Notes under the pieces: model-generated | Database searches by the model: none | Told to the model about the DNA's origin: nothing | Seen by the model: only the letters and a program-made list of their open reading frames with translations | Shown: positions 1-11,787 of the stretch, piece after piece | Position numbering within the stretch: position 1 is the first letter of the stretch | Layout: each line of letters begins with the position of its first letter | Made by a program: the position numbers and the translations under genes | Assembly (NCBI RefSeq): GCF_036320965.1 | Contig: NC_092232.1 | Location: 53,774,982 to 53,838,981, forward strand | Length of the DNA: 64,000 nucleotides | Direction of reading: 5' to 3' | Source: Panulirus ornatus | Lineage: Eukaryota > Arthropoda > Malacostraca > Decapoda > Palinuridae

Positions 1-552
1 CTGAAACAAAGATGGGGAAAAAGTGAAATGTTGGTGTTTGGTGAAGGAAATATTTCAGTCAGCGAAAAGTTGTGAGCCTCTTCTTCACCCCAGAGGTGGT
101 ACCTCCAGTATAGATAGACAGATAGATATATAGATGAACATTTACTGAATTTCCAAGATCTCTTTCTTTAAGAAACTTCATTATGGGACATGAAAAATCC
201 CACAAAGTCTGCGAGCTGGAGACGTTCAAATCATCTATGATATACCTGACATCCCCGTCAATAAAAGTCTGAGGCAGACATTAATTTATTCAAGTGGTCG
301 GTTATAATCCCAGGACCAGGAAACACCGTAATGGAAACACAAATTACAACATAGATGACTCCTTTTTTTTTTTCTTCTCTCATCCGGTTCTTTTGTGTGG
401 GAGGTTCATTAAATTAATTAGCTATGTGTTGTGAAATTATGGACTACATGGGTTTAAGCTACATGTAGCAATGTAGGATAAGCATCGCACAAAGTGAAAT
501 AGACTTGGTATTTATCTACGAGGAGATTGAATCCATAAGGGAAGGAGCCCTT
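1..552. other. unassigned AT-rich sequence
   Basis: No gene or dispersed repeat is recognised here. A short ATAG-type tract lies near 112-136 and a T11 run near 361-371. Base composition is ordinary AT-rich intergenic DNA. Confidence 0.5.
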
Positions 553-625
553 CACACACACACACACACAGACACTCACACAGACACACACACACACACA
601 AGCACACACACACATACACACACAC
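553..625. repeat. (CA)n microsatellite, interrupted
   Basis: Alternating CA over about 73 bp with interruptions (CAGACACT, AAGCAC, CATACA), so an older, decaying dinucleotide tract. Confidence 0.95.
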
Positions 626-639
626 GTATGGAAAAGATG

Positions 640-800
640 ACACTTGTTTACCAAATGGAGTCCTAGCTACGTCTCTTCGTTGTATATCAACTGACGGTTA
701 TATTTCTCTCTTGTGTCTCCCCTGATGATGTGATTATTACACGAAAGTGCACTTGGGAACTTTTCGTGATTCATTTCCCCGTGGACTCATAGGAATATAT
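640..800 (-). repeat. dispersed repeat C, copy C1
   Basis: About 160 bp matching the other C copies (1311-1497, 24835-24990, 24991-25091, 62262-62402). Conserved blocks include TGTCTCCCCTGATGATGTG, ATTACACGAAAGTGCACTTG and GGACTCATAGGAATAT. Minus is assigned because C2 is taken as the plus reference. The copy runs into imperfect TATAATATATA at 795-830, the position where other copies adjoin pure (TA)n. No coding capacity; the element class is unknown to me. Confidence 0.85.
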
Positions 801-1047
801 ATAATATATATATAATATATGATATATAATAGATATGATAAAGGTGTTTTTGAATGTGTATAATCGTAGATCATTACCATTCTGACCATCGGTATTGTGT
901 AAGTTGAGATAACCTATCACTGACGAGTCACTGGAACACGGTTTAATGCCGGTATCTGGAAGGGGGCGAGAGGTATCAACGCTTGACCTATACCTGGGAG
1001 GCTGGAGGTAAGGGGTAACCTGAGCCAGCCAGGCAGCCAGCCAGCTG

Positions 1048-1050
<3 letters not shown>

Positions 1051-1122
<72 letters not shown>
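1051..1122. repeat. (GA)n microsatellite
   Basis: GA repeat of about 72 bp with one phase slip near 1108. Confidence 0.97.
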
Positions 1123-1244
1123 GTTGATACCCATTAGAGTGTTCTGCCGCCTTGACTTTTGAGAAAATTATGTTCAAACGTTGTGATTGTTGTCTGCGAG
1201 TTACGGGTTGAGTGTGTTATGCTTATGTTGCACCGTCTTTTAAC

Positions 1245-1247
<3 letters not shown>

Positions 1248-1309
<62 letters not shown>
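1248..1309. repeat. (TA)n microsatellite
   Basis: Pure TA of about 62 bp directly abutting repeat C copy C2. Confidence 0.97.
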
Positions 1310-1310
<1 letters not shown>

Positions 1311-1313
<3 letters not shown>

Positions 1314-1497
1314 AAGGATCACAATTTTGCGCGTGATCAAGATATTTCTATGAGTCCAAGGGGAAAATGAAACACGAAAAGTTCCCAAGTGCACTTTCGT
1401 GTAATAAGCACATCATCAGGGGAGACACAAGAGAGAAATATAACAGTCAGTTGATATACATCGAAGAGACGAAGCTAGGACGCCATTTGGTAAACAT
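1311..1497 (+). repeat. dispersed repeat C, copy C2
   Basis: The longest C copy. It starts at the (TA)n edge with TTGGAAAGGATCACAATTTT, contains the inverted pair GATCAC/GTGATC near that edge, and ends near GCCATTTGGTAAACATAT. It directly abuts a LINE-B 3' tail at 1498. Confidence 0.88.
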
Positions 1498-1797
1498 ATA
1501 TCATACTTGATCACCGTTTTCCGCGATGGCAAGTTAGCACCAGGAATAGAAGATGAAAGGCCACATCCACTCACATCCATACACGAGCTGTCATGTGCAA
1601 TTCACCGAAACCGCAGCTCCCTTTCCACAACCAAGCCCCCACAAAACTTCCCCTGGTTTACCCCCATACGCTTGACATACTCTGGTTCAGTCCATTGACA
1701 ACGCGTCGACCCTAGTACACCACATTGTTCCAATTAACTCTTTCCCGTGCACGCCTTTCACCCTCCTGGCTGTTCAGACCCCGATCGCATGTTGTTG
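1498..1797 (-). pseudogene. LINE-B fragment: end of RT ORF plus 3' UTR
   Basis: Read on the minus strand, the right part encodes the C-terminal signature of the LINE-B reverse transcriptase (GEGERRAR-type box followed by VNWNNVVY), with a stop codon where other copies have Arg. The 3' UTR follows, with blocks also found at 45700-45990 and 53991-54497. The end carries a diverged tail (GGTGCTAACTTGCCATCGCGG). It is 5'-truncated, as is usual for target-primed retrotransposition. Confidence 0.75.
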
Positions 1798-1944
1798 ATG
1801 ACGTTGACAGTTACTATCATTGATTACTTCTATGAGCAACTTGCAGCTGAATATGGCATTTGTTTATGATAAATCCATACGGATTGTCATTCTTGGGTTA
1901 AGTCATGGAATTATTCTCAAGTGTCATTGGGATATCTTGAAATT

Positions 1945-1946
1945 CC

Positions 1947-2030
<84 letters not shown>
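1945..2030. repeat. C13 run followed by (CT)n
   Basis: Thirteen C residues lead directly into about 72 bp of CT repeat. Confidence 0.96.
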
Positions 2031-2031
<1 letters not shown>

Positions 2032-3625
2032 CTTTAATTGTGCATAGTCTGCTTGTTTCCCCACTTTCTCCAGCTGTTCTCCTCATTTTCAATCCACAGC
2101 TTCTTTCGTCTTAGATCTGGGCTTATTACATGAGTCCACCTCCGTCTGGTTGGCCTCTACTTCTCTTCTCCAAACCTCTTCCCTCGTAAATTTTCTCCGT
2201 TTTCTTTGCCATTTCTTGTTGCTAGTATACCAGTCATCCACCCTCTCCAGGTGTCGTTTTCATCATTCTCTTCATCTTCCGACCCTTCCAGATCCCCTGT
2301 TCCTTCCTCCCGGCTCTCCTCTTCCATATCTCTCTCTCTCTCACCTGATCCTTTATTTCCTCCCTTCTATCTTTCCCCGTCGTTTCTGATCCCCCATACG
2401 GCACAGTGCGCTGACCATCTGCCTCGTTAGCAGAGACAGACACACCCATGTCAGGCAAGCACTGTCCGCAGAGAGTGGCGATCAAGACTCCCCCTCAACC
2501 CCCCTGGACGAATTAAGGTGGAATCCAGAGGATATATACAGCATAATCGTGATGCTCGACTCTCTGCCTCTCTCTCCCGTACATTTTAGCCCACCAAAAG
2601 TGAGGGTATTGACCCATGTCAGTATGGGAAGAACGCGAAATGTAATCTGTCCTGCTGTATACTGTATTTTCATAATGTATCCTATGTTTGCCCAGTGGTA
2701 ATGATATTTCGTACCGTGATGCACGTATGTACATAAGCTTTTACATTACGTGCCTGTTTAAGTATTTAGCTCCTCGGATTGACTTCTTTATCTCCCTCAC
2801 GTCGCGATACCCTGGGCGCTGGTGGCTGAAACAGGTCAGCGCTACAACCGTTAACTCTTGTTTGTTCCAATCATATTCGCAGTGTTTGCTGGCATTTCAT
2901 AATCAAAGCAAGATCACTTTTTATTCTTCCCATTTCTTTTTAAAGTCTAGTACGCATTGCCGAATTGCATCTGCCATTTTTGTTTCTGTTTCCCATTCGT
3001 TTTCGTAACTTTGCTTTTTCACAGTGTCTACCTGGCTGGATGTTCTTTCTACTTCAGCAATTGAGCGAGGCGGAGTGAGAACTGATATTGCTGAAACGTG
3101 CCTGAGCTTGCTTGAATGGGTTTGAATCTGACGCATCTTTGGACTTGCTGACTTCACTCTCCGAAGCAAGACAGTATTGAGTATCATTTCAATTGGATGA
3201 GAATAGGATCCTCCCACTGGTCTTTAATGACATAAATGGCATCCAGGGGTACCTGCATTTGGTCCATAAGAGGTAGTTAAAGGCTCCTTGATACCTTAAG
3301 ATGCAGTGTGAGAAGAGGTTAAGGTTATCTGCTCAAGAATTTTGACACTGTTAGGTAGTCTTCGTCGAATATCTGTCGCTAAGGTAGTCACACAATGTCA
3401 CCTGATCCTTTAATGCCCGTGGATTCCCCTCACAAAAGGTTTTAATGGTTGTTCAAAATGCCTTTCTTAATATCATCTATAAAATGAGGATACAGGATCA
3501 TCTTAACCATAATACCAAGTACACTTTGATCGCAGGATCTGAATTAGAGTTGGAATCTTAAGAAACAGTTCTTTGTGCGTTGATTGTTCAGATGGCCACG
3601 AGTTATAACCGACGTGTGTTCAGCA

Positions 3626-3628
<3 letters not shown>
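2031..3628. other. unassigned sequence
   Basis: Pyrimidine-rich at 2150-2400. The minus strand has a 98-codon open frame at 2921-3217 with a charged, protein-like C-terminal part (ETETKMADAIRQCVLDFKKK). I recognise no family in it and see no supporting signals, so it is not called as a gene. Confidence 0.4.

Positions 3629-3698
<70 letters not shown>
3629..3698. repeat. (TA)n microsatellite
   Basis: Pure TA of about 70 bp that flows straight into the 5' edge of repeat A copy A1. Confidence 0.97.
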
Positions 3699-3700
<2 letters not shown>

Positions 3701-3937
3701 CCCTGGGGATAGGGGAGAAAGAATACTTCCCACGTATTCCCTGCGTGTCGTAGAAGGCGACTAAAAGGGGAGGGAGCGGGGGGCTGGAAATCCTCCCCTC
3801 TCGTTTTTTTTAATTTTCCAAAAGAAGGAACAGAGAACGAGGCCAGATGAGGATATTCCCTCAAAGGCCTAGTCCTCTGTTCTTAACGCTACCTTGCTAA
3901 CGCGGGAAATGGCGAATAGTATGAAAGAAAGAAAGAT
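3699..3937 (+). repeat. dispersed repeat A, copy A1 (full length)
   Basis: Reference full-length copy. In order: ATCCCTGGGGATAGGGGAG; a block with ACTTCCCACGTATTCCCTGC; GTCGTAGAAGGCGACTAAAA; a G-rich stretch and GGAAATCCTCCCCTCTCG; a T run; TTTTCCAAAAGAAGGAACAG; GAGGATATTCCCTCAAAGGC; then the tail GCTACCTTGCTAACGCGGGA with AATAGTATGAAAGAAAG. The tail resembles the LINE-B 3' end, suggesting a non-autonomous retroelement. I see no tRNA-like head and no ORF. Confidence 0.9.
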
Positions 3938-4691
3938 ATAGAATGCCATGCGTATGTCTGGCTTTTGTGACCCGTACAGATGTTATTGCCGGGTTGAAAA
4001 GAGTAGCATTGGCTGTCCGGCGGTAGATAAAGATAATAATTCGTCTCTCAGTTGTTTTGTGTTTTCATAGTCAGGATCTATACTCTCACATCACTGAACT
4101 TAGAATTTAGAACATATGGGCTAAACTAGCATTGAGATACGCTCTCGCCATGGCCTTTATTGCCTGTAATATGTCCTTTTCTTTATGTGTAGGGTTAATA
4201 CAACCACTTGTTGCTGAACTTTTTTGTATGTACTGAGGTTTAAGGATCGTGAACGTGTAAGGATCGTGACGTGTCCTTCAGTTAAGATCACCCTGACGTC
4301 ATCCACAATTTAATTGAACTGTCTGTGAACCCAGAGCACAGACCCTCTGTGTTCTGTGAGCAAACAACGATTAGACCTGACGCTGTGCTGAGTGTCAGGG
4401 TTAGACACGAATGGTATGTGCGGGTGAATAACATAGATGGTGAGAGGAGAGACCGCTCAATTCAAACGTGTATTTGATCGCGTTTAATACAGTTGATGCT
4501 AAGAAATGCCATTGTTTCTGTTCTACGTATATGTCAGTCAAGTTGATTTATAGTAATCAAGTATCCCTATTAGGCAAAAATCGCTAGAAATTCGTTAACA
4601 GAGTAAATACCACAGTAAGGAAAAACGGTACCCGTTAGATGGGAAATATCTCCCAACAGACATTACTTCAAAACTGCTAGATTCAGCGAGG

Positions 4692-4693
<2 letters not shown>
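3938..4693. other. unassigned sequence
   Basis: No recognised gene. A short imperfect duplication of AAGGATCGTGAACGTGT lies at about 4240-4275. Confidence 0.4.

Positions 4694-4763
<70 letters not shown>
4694..4763. repeat. (AG)n microsatellite
   Basis: Pure AG of about 70 bp. Confidence 0.97.
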
Positions 4764-4764
<1 letters not shown>

Positions 4765-5405
4765 AAAAGCTAAAATTGCAACACTACAGAATTGTTTATG
4801 ACGTAAAAATCTACAAAGGAGTGTAACTGCGAATGAAAAATAATGGTATTCCTAATAGGCAACTCTGCCATCTGACATAAATGCTTGATTGCCTATTAAG
4901 ATTTTTCTAGGATAGGCTTTTTTTTCCCCCCCTGCTCTCATCATGTGCTTTTATTTGAACATGTACAAGCATTTTGTGAGTGAACAGGGTCGATTTGAAC
5001 ATTGCAGGCGAGGATATTTATCAATGCAAGACTGACACTAAAATGTTTAGGGCGTATGTAATATATGCTCAGAGGCCAAGCGAGGTTCAAATACAGAATT
5101 TTGCATTAGAAAATGGTCTGGTAAGGTTATTAGCGCCTCAGTAGTCCTTCCCGTTTCAGCCAACATAGACAAAATATATACGTAATAATAGTTGAGTAGC
5201 TGGAACGCATTGCCTTACAGAGACAGGAGAGTTCGACTCTCCTAATCAGGATTCATCGTGGCTCATTTTTCCGGACATAACGTAGAGTGTATGAACGACA
5301 GGATGGGTCATCCCGCGTCTTACGCAACATCTCCGGCGTGATGTATCTTTTCCGTAACGGGGTTAAGCAGTTTTGTTCTGTTGATCATTAGTGAGCGTCC
5401 TTTGC
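4764..5405. other. unassigned sequence with a tRNA T-arm-like hairpin
   Basis: Nothing recognised as a gene. At about 5227-5245, AGGAGAG and CTCTCCT form a hairpin around TTCGA, like a Pol III B box, but no acceptor or D arm can be folded around it. Confidence 0.3.
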
Positions 5406-5556
5406 TTCGTTGACCATTTACAACTCTTCCTACTTACTCACAGCTGCAACCGTAGGTTCGTTGAACATACACTACCCTTCCTACTTACTTACATTTACAC
5501 CTTGAGTTCGTTGAACACTCACGATCCTTCTTACATTAGTATATTTACAACTACAT
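5406..5556 (+). repeat. about 50-bp minisatellite, three diverged copies
   Basis: Three consecutive units start at 5406, 5457 and 5507 with TTCGTTGA, each followed by CCTTCCTACTTACT-like sequence. Unit lengths are 51, 50 and about 50 bp. Confidence 0.75.
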
Positions 5557-5740
5557 CTTTACATAAAGACAGACCCATACACATGCCTTTGTACTGACCC
5601 ATGCAAGAACCCAGCCACCATGATATGCATCCATAATATACACAGATATACATGTGTAATACACTTGTTCACATTCGCAGTGTCACACCTCTACACTGTG
5701 CGATCTACGTACATTTATGCTTAGAAAACGTACAAAGGCA

Positions 5741-5744
<4 letters not shown>

Positions 5745-5801
<57 letters not shown>
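5745..5801. repeat. (CA)n microsatellite
   Basis: Pure CA of about 57 bp. Confidence 0.97.
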
Positions 5802-5806
<5 letters not shown>

Positions 5807-6178
5807 TGGAGCTTTAACGATAGCAGATATATCCTCCCCGTAGAAACAGGTAGTTATACACATCCAAATGCATTGTTACGGTCAAGATACACATCCTCCA
5901 CACAAACTACTCTTTCTTTTTCGTCTGGAAGAGAGCTCACTCACTCGCTCGCACAAACGAAAGAGATTCGTCCCACATGCACTTACCCTGAAACCTTGAT
6001 GGTTCCTGAAATGGGTAAGTTCACCTCTGTAGCAAGTCATCTATTTGCTTCTTGATTCTCTTTTCCAGCACCATATACAGACCACACCTCCGCCAGGGGG
6101 ACCGATCATTGATGTAAGCTTATCTGTTTCCCTTAGCATTTCCTCCTCTAGTTTCCTCTTTCTCTAGAGGCATCTTAA

Positions 6179-6206
6179 TGTGTGTGTGTGTGTGTGTGTG
6201 TGTGTG
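6179..6206. repeat. (TG)n microsatellite
   Basis: Pure TG of 28 bp. Confidence 0.95.
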
Positions 6207-7455
6207 ACCCCCAATCCTGGCGACGTACCGTAACAGCAACAACGACAAAAAACAGAAGCTAAAGTTTGTTGGGTGAGAATGTTCTTGTTGTTATTTGTGA
6301 TGGCTAGTGTGTTTAGCACTCGGTGGCAGCTCCGCCCACTATATCAGGGTGGCGCGCCGCCCCCCCTCCGCTATTTGTAGCGTTCCTGTCCTCCTCTGTA
6401 TTTGCTGCGGTGTTCCTCCAGGGGATAATATTTTGCTTGTGTAAATACCTGCCGTCGTAGGGGAGCGGGTGCTGTGTTAGTTTCAATTTTTGGGTTTTAT
6501 CCCCTTCCTCCCTCCCACCCGCGTGTGCGCGCGCGCGACGTGAATTTATTTACGCCCGCGACAAATTTTTTCTTTTTTTTTTTTTCTTTTCGTTATCTCT
6601 CGTATCTTCTTTCGTTGTATTTACGAAGGGTTGTAATGTGTGATATCGTATATAGTACCGTCGCACGGGTACGGGAGAGGAGTTGAAGTTGTGTTATCCC
6701 TACGTTGTTTCGCGTGGAGGTCGGATGAGTAACGTCGTAACGTAATACGAATCGGATGGAGGTTATCGGAGAGGAGTGAGCAGGTCTTGATAATATCTCT
6801 TTCTCCCACTTGAGATTAAGAAAATGGGAAGGGGTATTGGAGTTTTTTTTTTTTTTTTTTGTTCATTGGTTCAGTTCCTGATCCCGCATTACAACATCAG
6901 TCGAGGTCGGAGGTCATGAAATCCCTCGTGGCTTACTACAGTGGTGAAGTGTAAGTAATAAGTAACAGACTTATGGAAGTAGGGAGGAACGTGGAGGAGT
7001 TTTAAGTTGGGCTTTTGGAGTAGGACGGTTAGCGACATATTCATTATGCAGGCAGTAAATATGTAAGACAAACTGATAAATAATCTCTTACAGTATTTGC
7101 TTTGGTAGTTGATTTAATGATATTAGAAATCGTCAAGTTTGACTTCCTGAAGTTAAAGAAAGAAGTTCAGCTCGTCTTCTGCATTCACTAGATGCGAACG
7201 AAAGGTGAGAATGCATTCGTGTGCGTTGCACGCATAGACTTGGCCATCCGACAGGTCATACCTAAGCGGAGCCCAATTACGTCTTAAGACGTCCTTTGCT
7301 TTGAACTCCACAGATCTGAACAGAGCCATGAACACCATGGGATCTTCTCAGGAGTCAGTGGGAAAAGATGAACATGAGAGAACAGCGACGAACGGAATAG
7401 CAAAAAAGGGTATGAGAGGAGGTGGGAAGACGTATATGTTCATGTCATACGCATT
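6207..7455. other. unassigned sequence
   Basis: Locally GC-rich at 6325-6375 and 6505-6560 (alternating CG near 6525), with homopolymer T tracts near 6570-6590 and 6842-6860. No supported gene. Confidence 0.4.
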
Positions 7456-7620
7456 GCGCGGGAACTAGTGGGGTTACGACACGTCAGAATGCCGGGACCA
7501 GTAAGGTCACGACACGTCACGACGCGGGGACCAGTGAGGTCACGACACGTCACGATGCGGGAACCAGTAAGGTCACGACACGTCACGGCGCGGGATCCAG
7601 TAAGGTCACGACACGTCACG
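7456..7620 (+). repeat. 33-bp minisatellite, five units
   Basis: Five units of 33 bp, each carrying GGTCACGACACGTCACG after a CGGGANCCAGT segment. Because 33 is a multiple of 3 the plus frame stays open as an 11-residue repeat, but with only five units and no gene signals I treat it as non-coding. The ACGT-centred motif recurs once per unit. Confidence 0.9.
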
Positions 7621-7737
7621 GCTTCCAGAGTGTTGACCTTTGTTCTAATCTGTTGTCCACACACTAAAGAAGGTTATCTGTGGAGGAATAAAGTGCTCTA
7701 GTTTTCTCCAAAGTGTCTTCGTCTTCCACCCTTGTCC

Positions 7738-7800
7738 ACTCTTCGTCTGTTTCCTGGCGCTACCTCGCTGACGTAGGAAGCGGCGATCATGTGTGGGGGG
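7738..7800 (+). repeat. LINE-B 3' tail fragment
   Basis: TTCGTCTGTTTCCTGGCGCT, then ACCTCGCTGACG and AAGCGGCGATCA, match the terminal part of the LINE-B 3' UTR. Only the tail is present. Confidence 0.65.
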
Positions 7801-7937
7801 AAGAGAAGAAAATGTAAATGTTACCTTTTTTCTTATTTTCTTTCGTGCATTTGTGCTGTTTCCTGTAGGGTAGGGTGGCGTCGGGAATGGATGAAGGTGT
7901 GCGTAAATGTTTAAGTACTTATATGGGAGTGGATGTG

Positions 7938-8001
7938 TCTTTTTCTTCGTCTGTTTCCTGGCGCTACTTCGCTCACGCGGGAAACAGCGATCAAGTATGA
8001 A
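7938..8001 (+). repeat. LINE-B 3' tail fragment
   Basis: A second tail copy about 200 bp downstream of the first and in the same orientation (TTCGTCTGTTTCCTGGCGCT, then ACTTCGCTCACGCGGGAAAC), followed by GAATATATG. Confidence 0.68.
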
Positions 8002-8346
8002 TATATGTATAGTAGTAGCCAAACATACGTTACGAGCCAGTGACGAGTGTAGCGGTCAGAAGGCGGACTGTGTGTGTATGTGGGTGTGTGGGTGTAATAT
8101 CATCCCTGGAAATAAGCGATCCCGTTTCGTAATCCCATAAAACCTGGGACTGTCCCGAGGGAGTGGGACGGGTGGTGGGGAAAAAGACGGCGAATTTCCC
8201 TTCCAGCGAAGAATTTCGGGAACGTTCATTGCCGATATTGGATCCGTATGCGTCTGATTCTTTCTACTGTAAAGAATTTACCATCATTTGGTATGAAATA
8301 AACGTCCAGGCGAATTCCTTGCCAAAAGTGGGGGAAAGCGATAAAG

Positions 8347-8448
<102 letters not shown>

Positions 8449-8570
8449 CCTTTCTTTTTCCCGTCCCAAGAGCTTGGCTGTGTCCAGATGTGTCCTCATT
8501 GTAGCACAGTCTACGAGGTCGATGCACCGGGCTATAACTCTTGCTCGACGATATTGGTGAACGAATATAT

Positions 8571-8580
8571 TCTCTCTGTC

Positions 8581-8669
<89 letters not shown>
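8571..8669. repeat. (TC)n microsatellite
   Basis: About 99 bp of TC with two TCTG interruptions at the left end. Confidence 0.97.
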
Positions 8670-8670
<1 letters not shown>

Positions 8671-9710
8671 TCCTGTGTGTCATTATGACCTGAGAGTGGT
8701 TGACGTTTCATCCCACACATGGCGTGACGCTGAATGATTAAGATGCCTGGATGCCTCCCCTTTGTATCTGACTCGTTACGTTTCGTGGTTCGTAGAACGG
8801 CCATTTGTATCGTGCGCTACGTGCCGATGAACCTTGTGTCCCGTGGAAAGACTTTTTGAGGTACGGTGACTTGTCCATCGTTTTAAGAGATCTACTTTTC
8901 AGTCTTAAGATTGAAGTATTTTGAGTGTTCGAGAGTGGCGTGTGGAGACTATTTGTGATTCATTGAGAGCATAGGTCTTGGGGCCAAACCTAACCCATTA
9001 CAGAACAGCGTCATTAGCAGCGTCGCTTATCGGTGAACGATAATTGCCCTACAGCTAATTATCGATTAGTTATCATTCCTTCTGTGTTGATTTACTAGTG
9101 GTACACTGACCAGACATTGTCCCTACGTACGTTCTTATGATATATAATGGGTCTGCAACATGCAACATACCGGTAAAGTACTCTTTATGCAACAAAGCGA
9201 TTCTCTGCAATGGCATTACACTCACATAAGTACATGTCAGTCTTCAGGAATCGAAGAGGTTGCTACATCCAGCAAATAAAAAGTTCTCCCCCTTTTTTTT
9301 TTTAACACACAACCCAACATTTTACTATATAGATTTGACTACATTATAACTTCAACGTAAAAATTGCGTTCTTCACTACGCTATATTACCTCATTCAAAA
9401 TAAGCCTTTTTTATATGGGCTGTTCGACTGTTTCTCTGACACCTGGTAGATCATGATGGTAATTGCTTTTAAACTCACCAGGCAAAACTTCAGAAATGTG
9501 TAGATTGTTGGTTGTAAACTCAGCTGGGAACGGATGAGTTAGGATTAATGATGACGGTGTCTCACATAAGCGAATCGATGATGATTATTATTAATCCATC
9601 TGGATAATCAGAAGTTCAGTGAAGGATATTTTGATCATTACTCTCTGGGGGCTCAGCAAGTAACCATATCTCCTGCGGTGCTACCGGGCTCCGCCTGCCC
9701 AAGCCACCCT
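8670..9710. other. unassigned sequence
   Basis: No recognised gene or repeat. Ordinary mixed-composition DNA with a T11 run near 9293. Confidence 0.4.
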
Positions 9711-9815
9711 TGACAAGTACGTCTCGTTCAAAGAACCTCTCAGCTTTAAAGGAGTCTACTCATCTCAAAGGAGTCCTCATTTCCCTGCCGCTGCAAGTAG
9801 CGCAGGCTGTGAGGG
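9711..9815 (+). repeat. dispersed repeat D, copy D1 (diverged)
   Basis: Shares GTCTCGTTCAAAGAAC, AAAGGAGT and GCAAGTAGCGCAGGCT-like blocks, in order, with 29112-29205. The AAAGGAGTC segment is internally duplicated here. Aligned by eye only. Confidence 0.45.
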
Positions 9816-11064
9816 ATCGTGAACACCGACTAGGTAAGAGTAAACGAGATGGGAGAGACGTTTTCGTAATCACGTCTTCCACAGTGGATGAGAACATTGG
9901 TGGAGAGGAGGAGCGAGTGTGGAGGTCTGCAGGAGGATGGAGGAATAATGAGTAGGCTCCGAGTGAGGTGGAGTTCGAGACCTCATTAGATGATGCAACT
10001 GGTGGTCATTCACGTGCAGAGGAGGAGGTAATGAATAATATTAATCAGAACTGAAAGAAGGAATGAGATATTTGAAGAAGTGAAACCAGTATGTAGATGA
10101 GGATAAATGAATTACATTAGTGAATGAGTTTGACGAATTATGGACGATTAAGGACGAGGTGGGACACTACAGTGAAGAGAAAGAGTGATATGTATACCAT
10201 GATGTTTTCAAAGCCCCAAGGTGCATCTGAAACTGGAGGAGAGAGTATCGTAAACGTTTAATCAAGTATTATAAATGTATATGGCGTTCAGATATCTGTA
10301 TTTTCTTTTCTTTTATAAGGACGGAGAAAGGGATTGGCTATGCCACTACGTAAGGAAGATTAGATCGTATACAAAGGTGGTGAAATGCGACACGTAGTTC
10401 GGCCGAGCTGTCGAGGACGAGATTATTAGATGTAGATGTTAAAGACAGAAATAGACGCACCGTTTGTGTGACGAGGGTGAGACAAGACCACCCCCAGGAA
10501 ACACGATGAGACGGTTGAGTTACAGACGTAGAAAATGATAATCCATGAGATGGTATAGGGTGAAGCTATGTAGTTATTAGGTGACGTACTGGTGGGGAGA
10601 AAGGAAGCGAGCAAAGACATAGGGGGAATAGATAGGAGAGAGATGAAGACGATAACGCTTGCTATTCGTTAACAATACTCGTGTTTCAACTTGGCACAGA
10701 ACTCTCTGTCACACTTCTGCTTGGTTGTCATATTCGCTTGAGATCAGAAATAAGGAAAAATGCATCTTTGCGCTGTAGGGTCGACCTTATTTTCAATACG
10801 AGTGTTCACAAAATAAAAGATTCATTAAGTAAAAGTAATGCTAGACGATCGGTTGCCGTCATTAGATGCCTTAATCATTTTTCTTCATTTTTTGAACTTC
10901 AGTTTCACTGTACAATACGACGACTGAAAGAAAAAGAAAAAGAGAGAGACTACACTGCTCTTGTTTGACTGAAGAAAATGAGTTGAGGTTGTTGACAGAG
11001 GCGTTCTATTCTGTAATACATTATTTCAGATGTTGTAAATAGTTCTCACTAATGGGTAAACGAT

Positions 11065-11066
<2 letters not shown>
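9816..11066. other. unassigned sequence
   Basis: No supported gene. Short open frames here have no family resemblance that I can see. Confidence 0.4.

Positions 11067-11125
<59 letters not shown>
11067..11125. repeat. (TA)n microsatellite
   Basis: Pure TA of 59 bp joined to the poly(T) that is the reversed 3' tail of repeat A copy A2. Confidence 0.97.
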
Positions 11126-11140
<15 letters not shown>

Positions 11141-11358
11141 CAAACTATTCGCCATTTCCTGCGTTAGCAAGGTAGCGTTAAGAACAGAGGACTAGGCCTC
11201 TGAGGGAATATCCTCACCTGGCCCCCTCTGTTCCTTCTTTTAGAAAATTAAAAAAAAAAAACGAGGGGAGGATTTCCAGCCCCCCGCTCCCTCCCCTTTT
11301 AGTCGCCTTCTACGACACGCAGGGAATACGTGGGAAGTATTCTTAATCCCCTATCCCC

Positions 11359-11363
<5 letters not shown>
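11126..11363 (-). repeat. dispersed repeat A, copy A2 (full length)
   Basis: Full-length copy in reverse. It starts with the tail (poly T, then CTATTCGCCATTTCCTGCGT and TAGCAAGGTAGCG) and ends with CTATCCCCAGGGAT. (TA)n flanks both ends. Confidence 0.92.
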
Positions 11364-11443
<80 letters not shown>

Positions 11444-11454
11444 TAGATAGATAG
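11364..11454. repeat. (AT)n then (ATAG)n
   Basis: About 77 bp of AT followed by three to four ATAG units, directly adjoining the 5' edge of A2. Confidence 0.96.
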
Positions 11455-11728
11455 GTAGCGAGTATTTGCCGAGATTATGTATAGATAATCAGAGGTCTTG
11501 CTGGTGTATAAGGGACGTTGATTGGTTCTCACCCTGATCCAAGGATGGGACAAGTAATGTCCCATGACTCGGTCGGATCACTGATCTTAGGAGGAGAGGA
11601 CAAGCACTGTTCCCGTAACCCGGATTTACGATATAAGGAGAGGACGAGAGATGTCCTCAGCTCGGCTCCTTGTACTTCAAAATCGACGAAATTTTTATCA
11701 TTAACAACATTTTGTGTCTGTGATAGAT

Positions 11729-11734
11729 TGTGTG

Positions 11735-11785
<51 letters not shown>
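11729..11785. repeat. (TG)n microsatellite
   Basis: TG tract of 57 bp with one C interruption near 11741. Confidence 0.96.

Positions 11786-11787
<2 letters not shown>

Noticed and set aside
2921..3217. 98-codon minus-strand ORF with a charged C-terminus
   Set aside because: Somewhat protein-like but with no recognisable family, no splice sites and no start context beyond an ATG.
5180..5262. A tRNA gene around AGGAGAGTTCGACTCTCCT
   Set aside because: Only a T-arm-like hairpin is present. No matching acceptor, D or anticodon stems can be folded.
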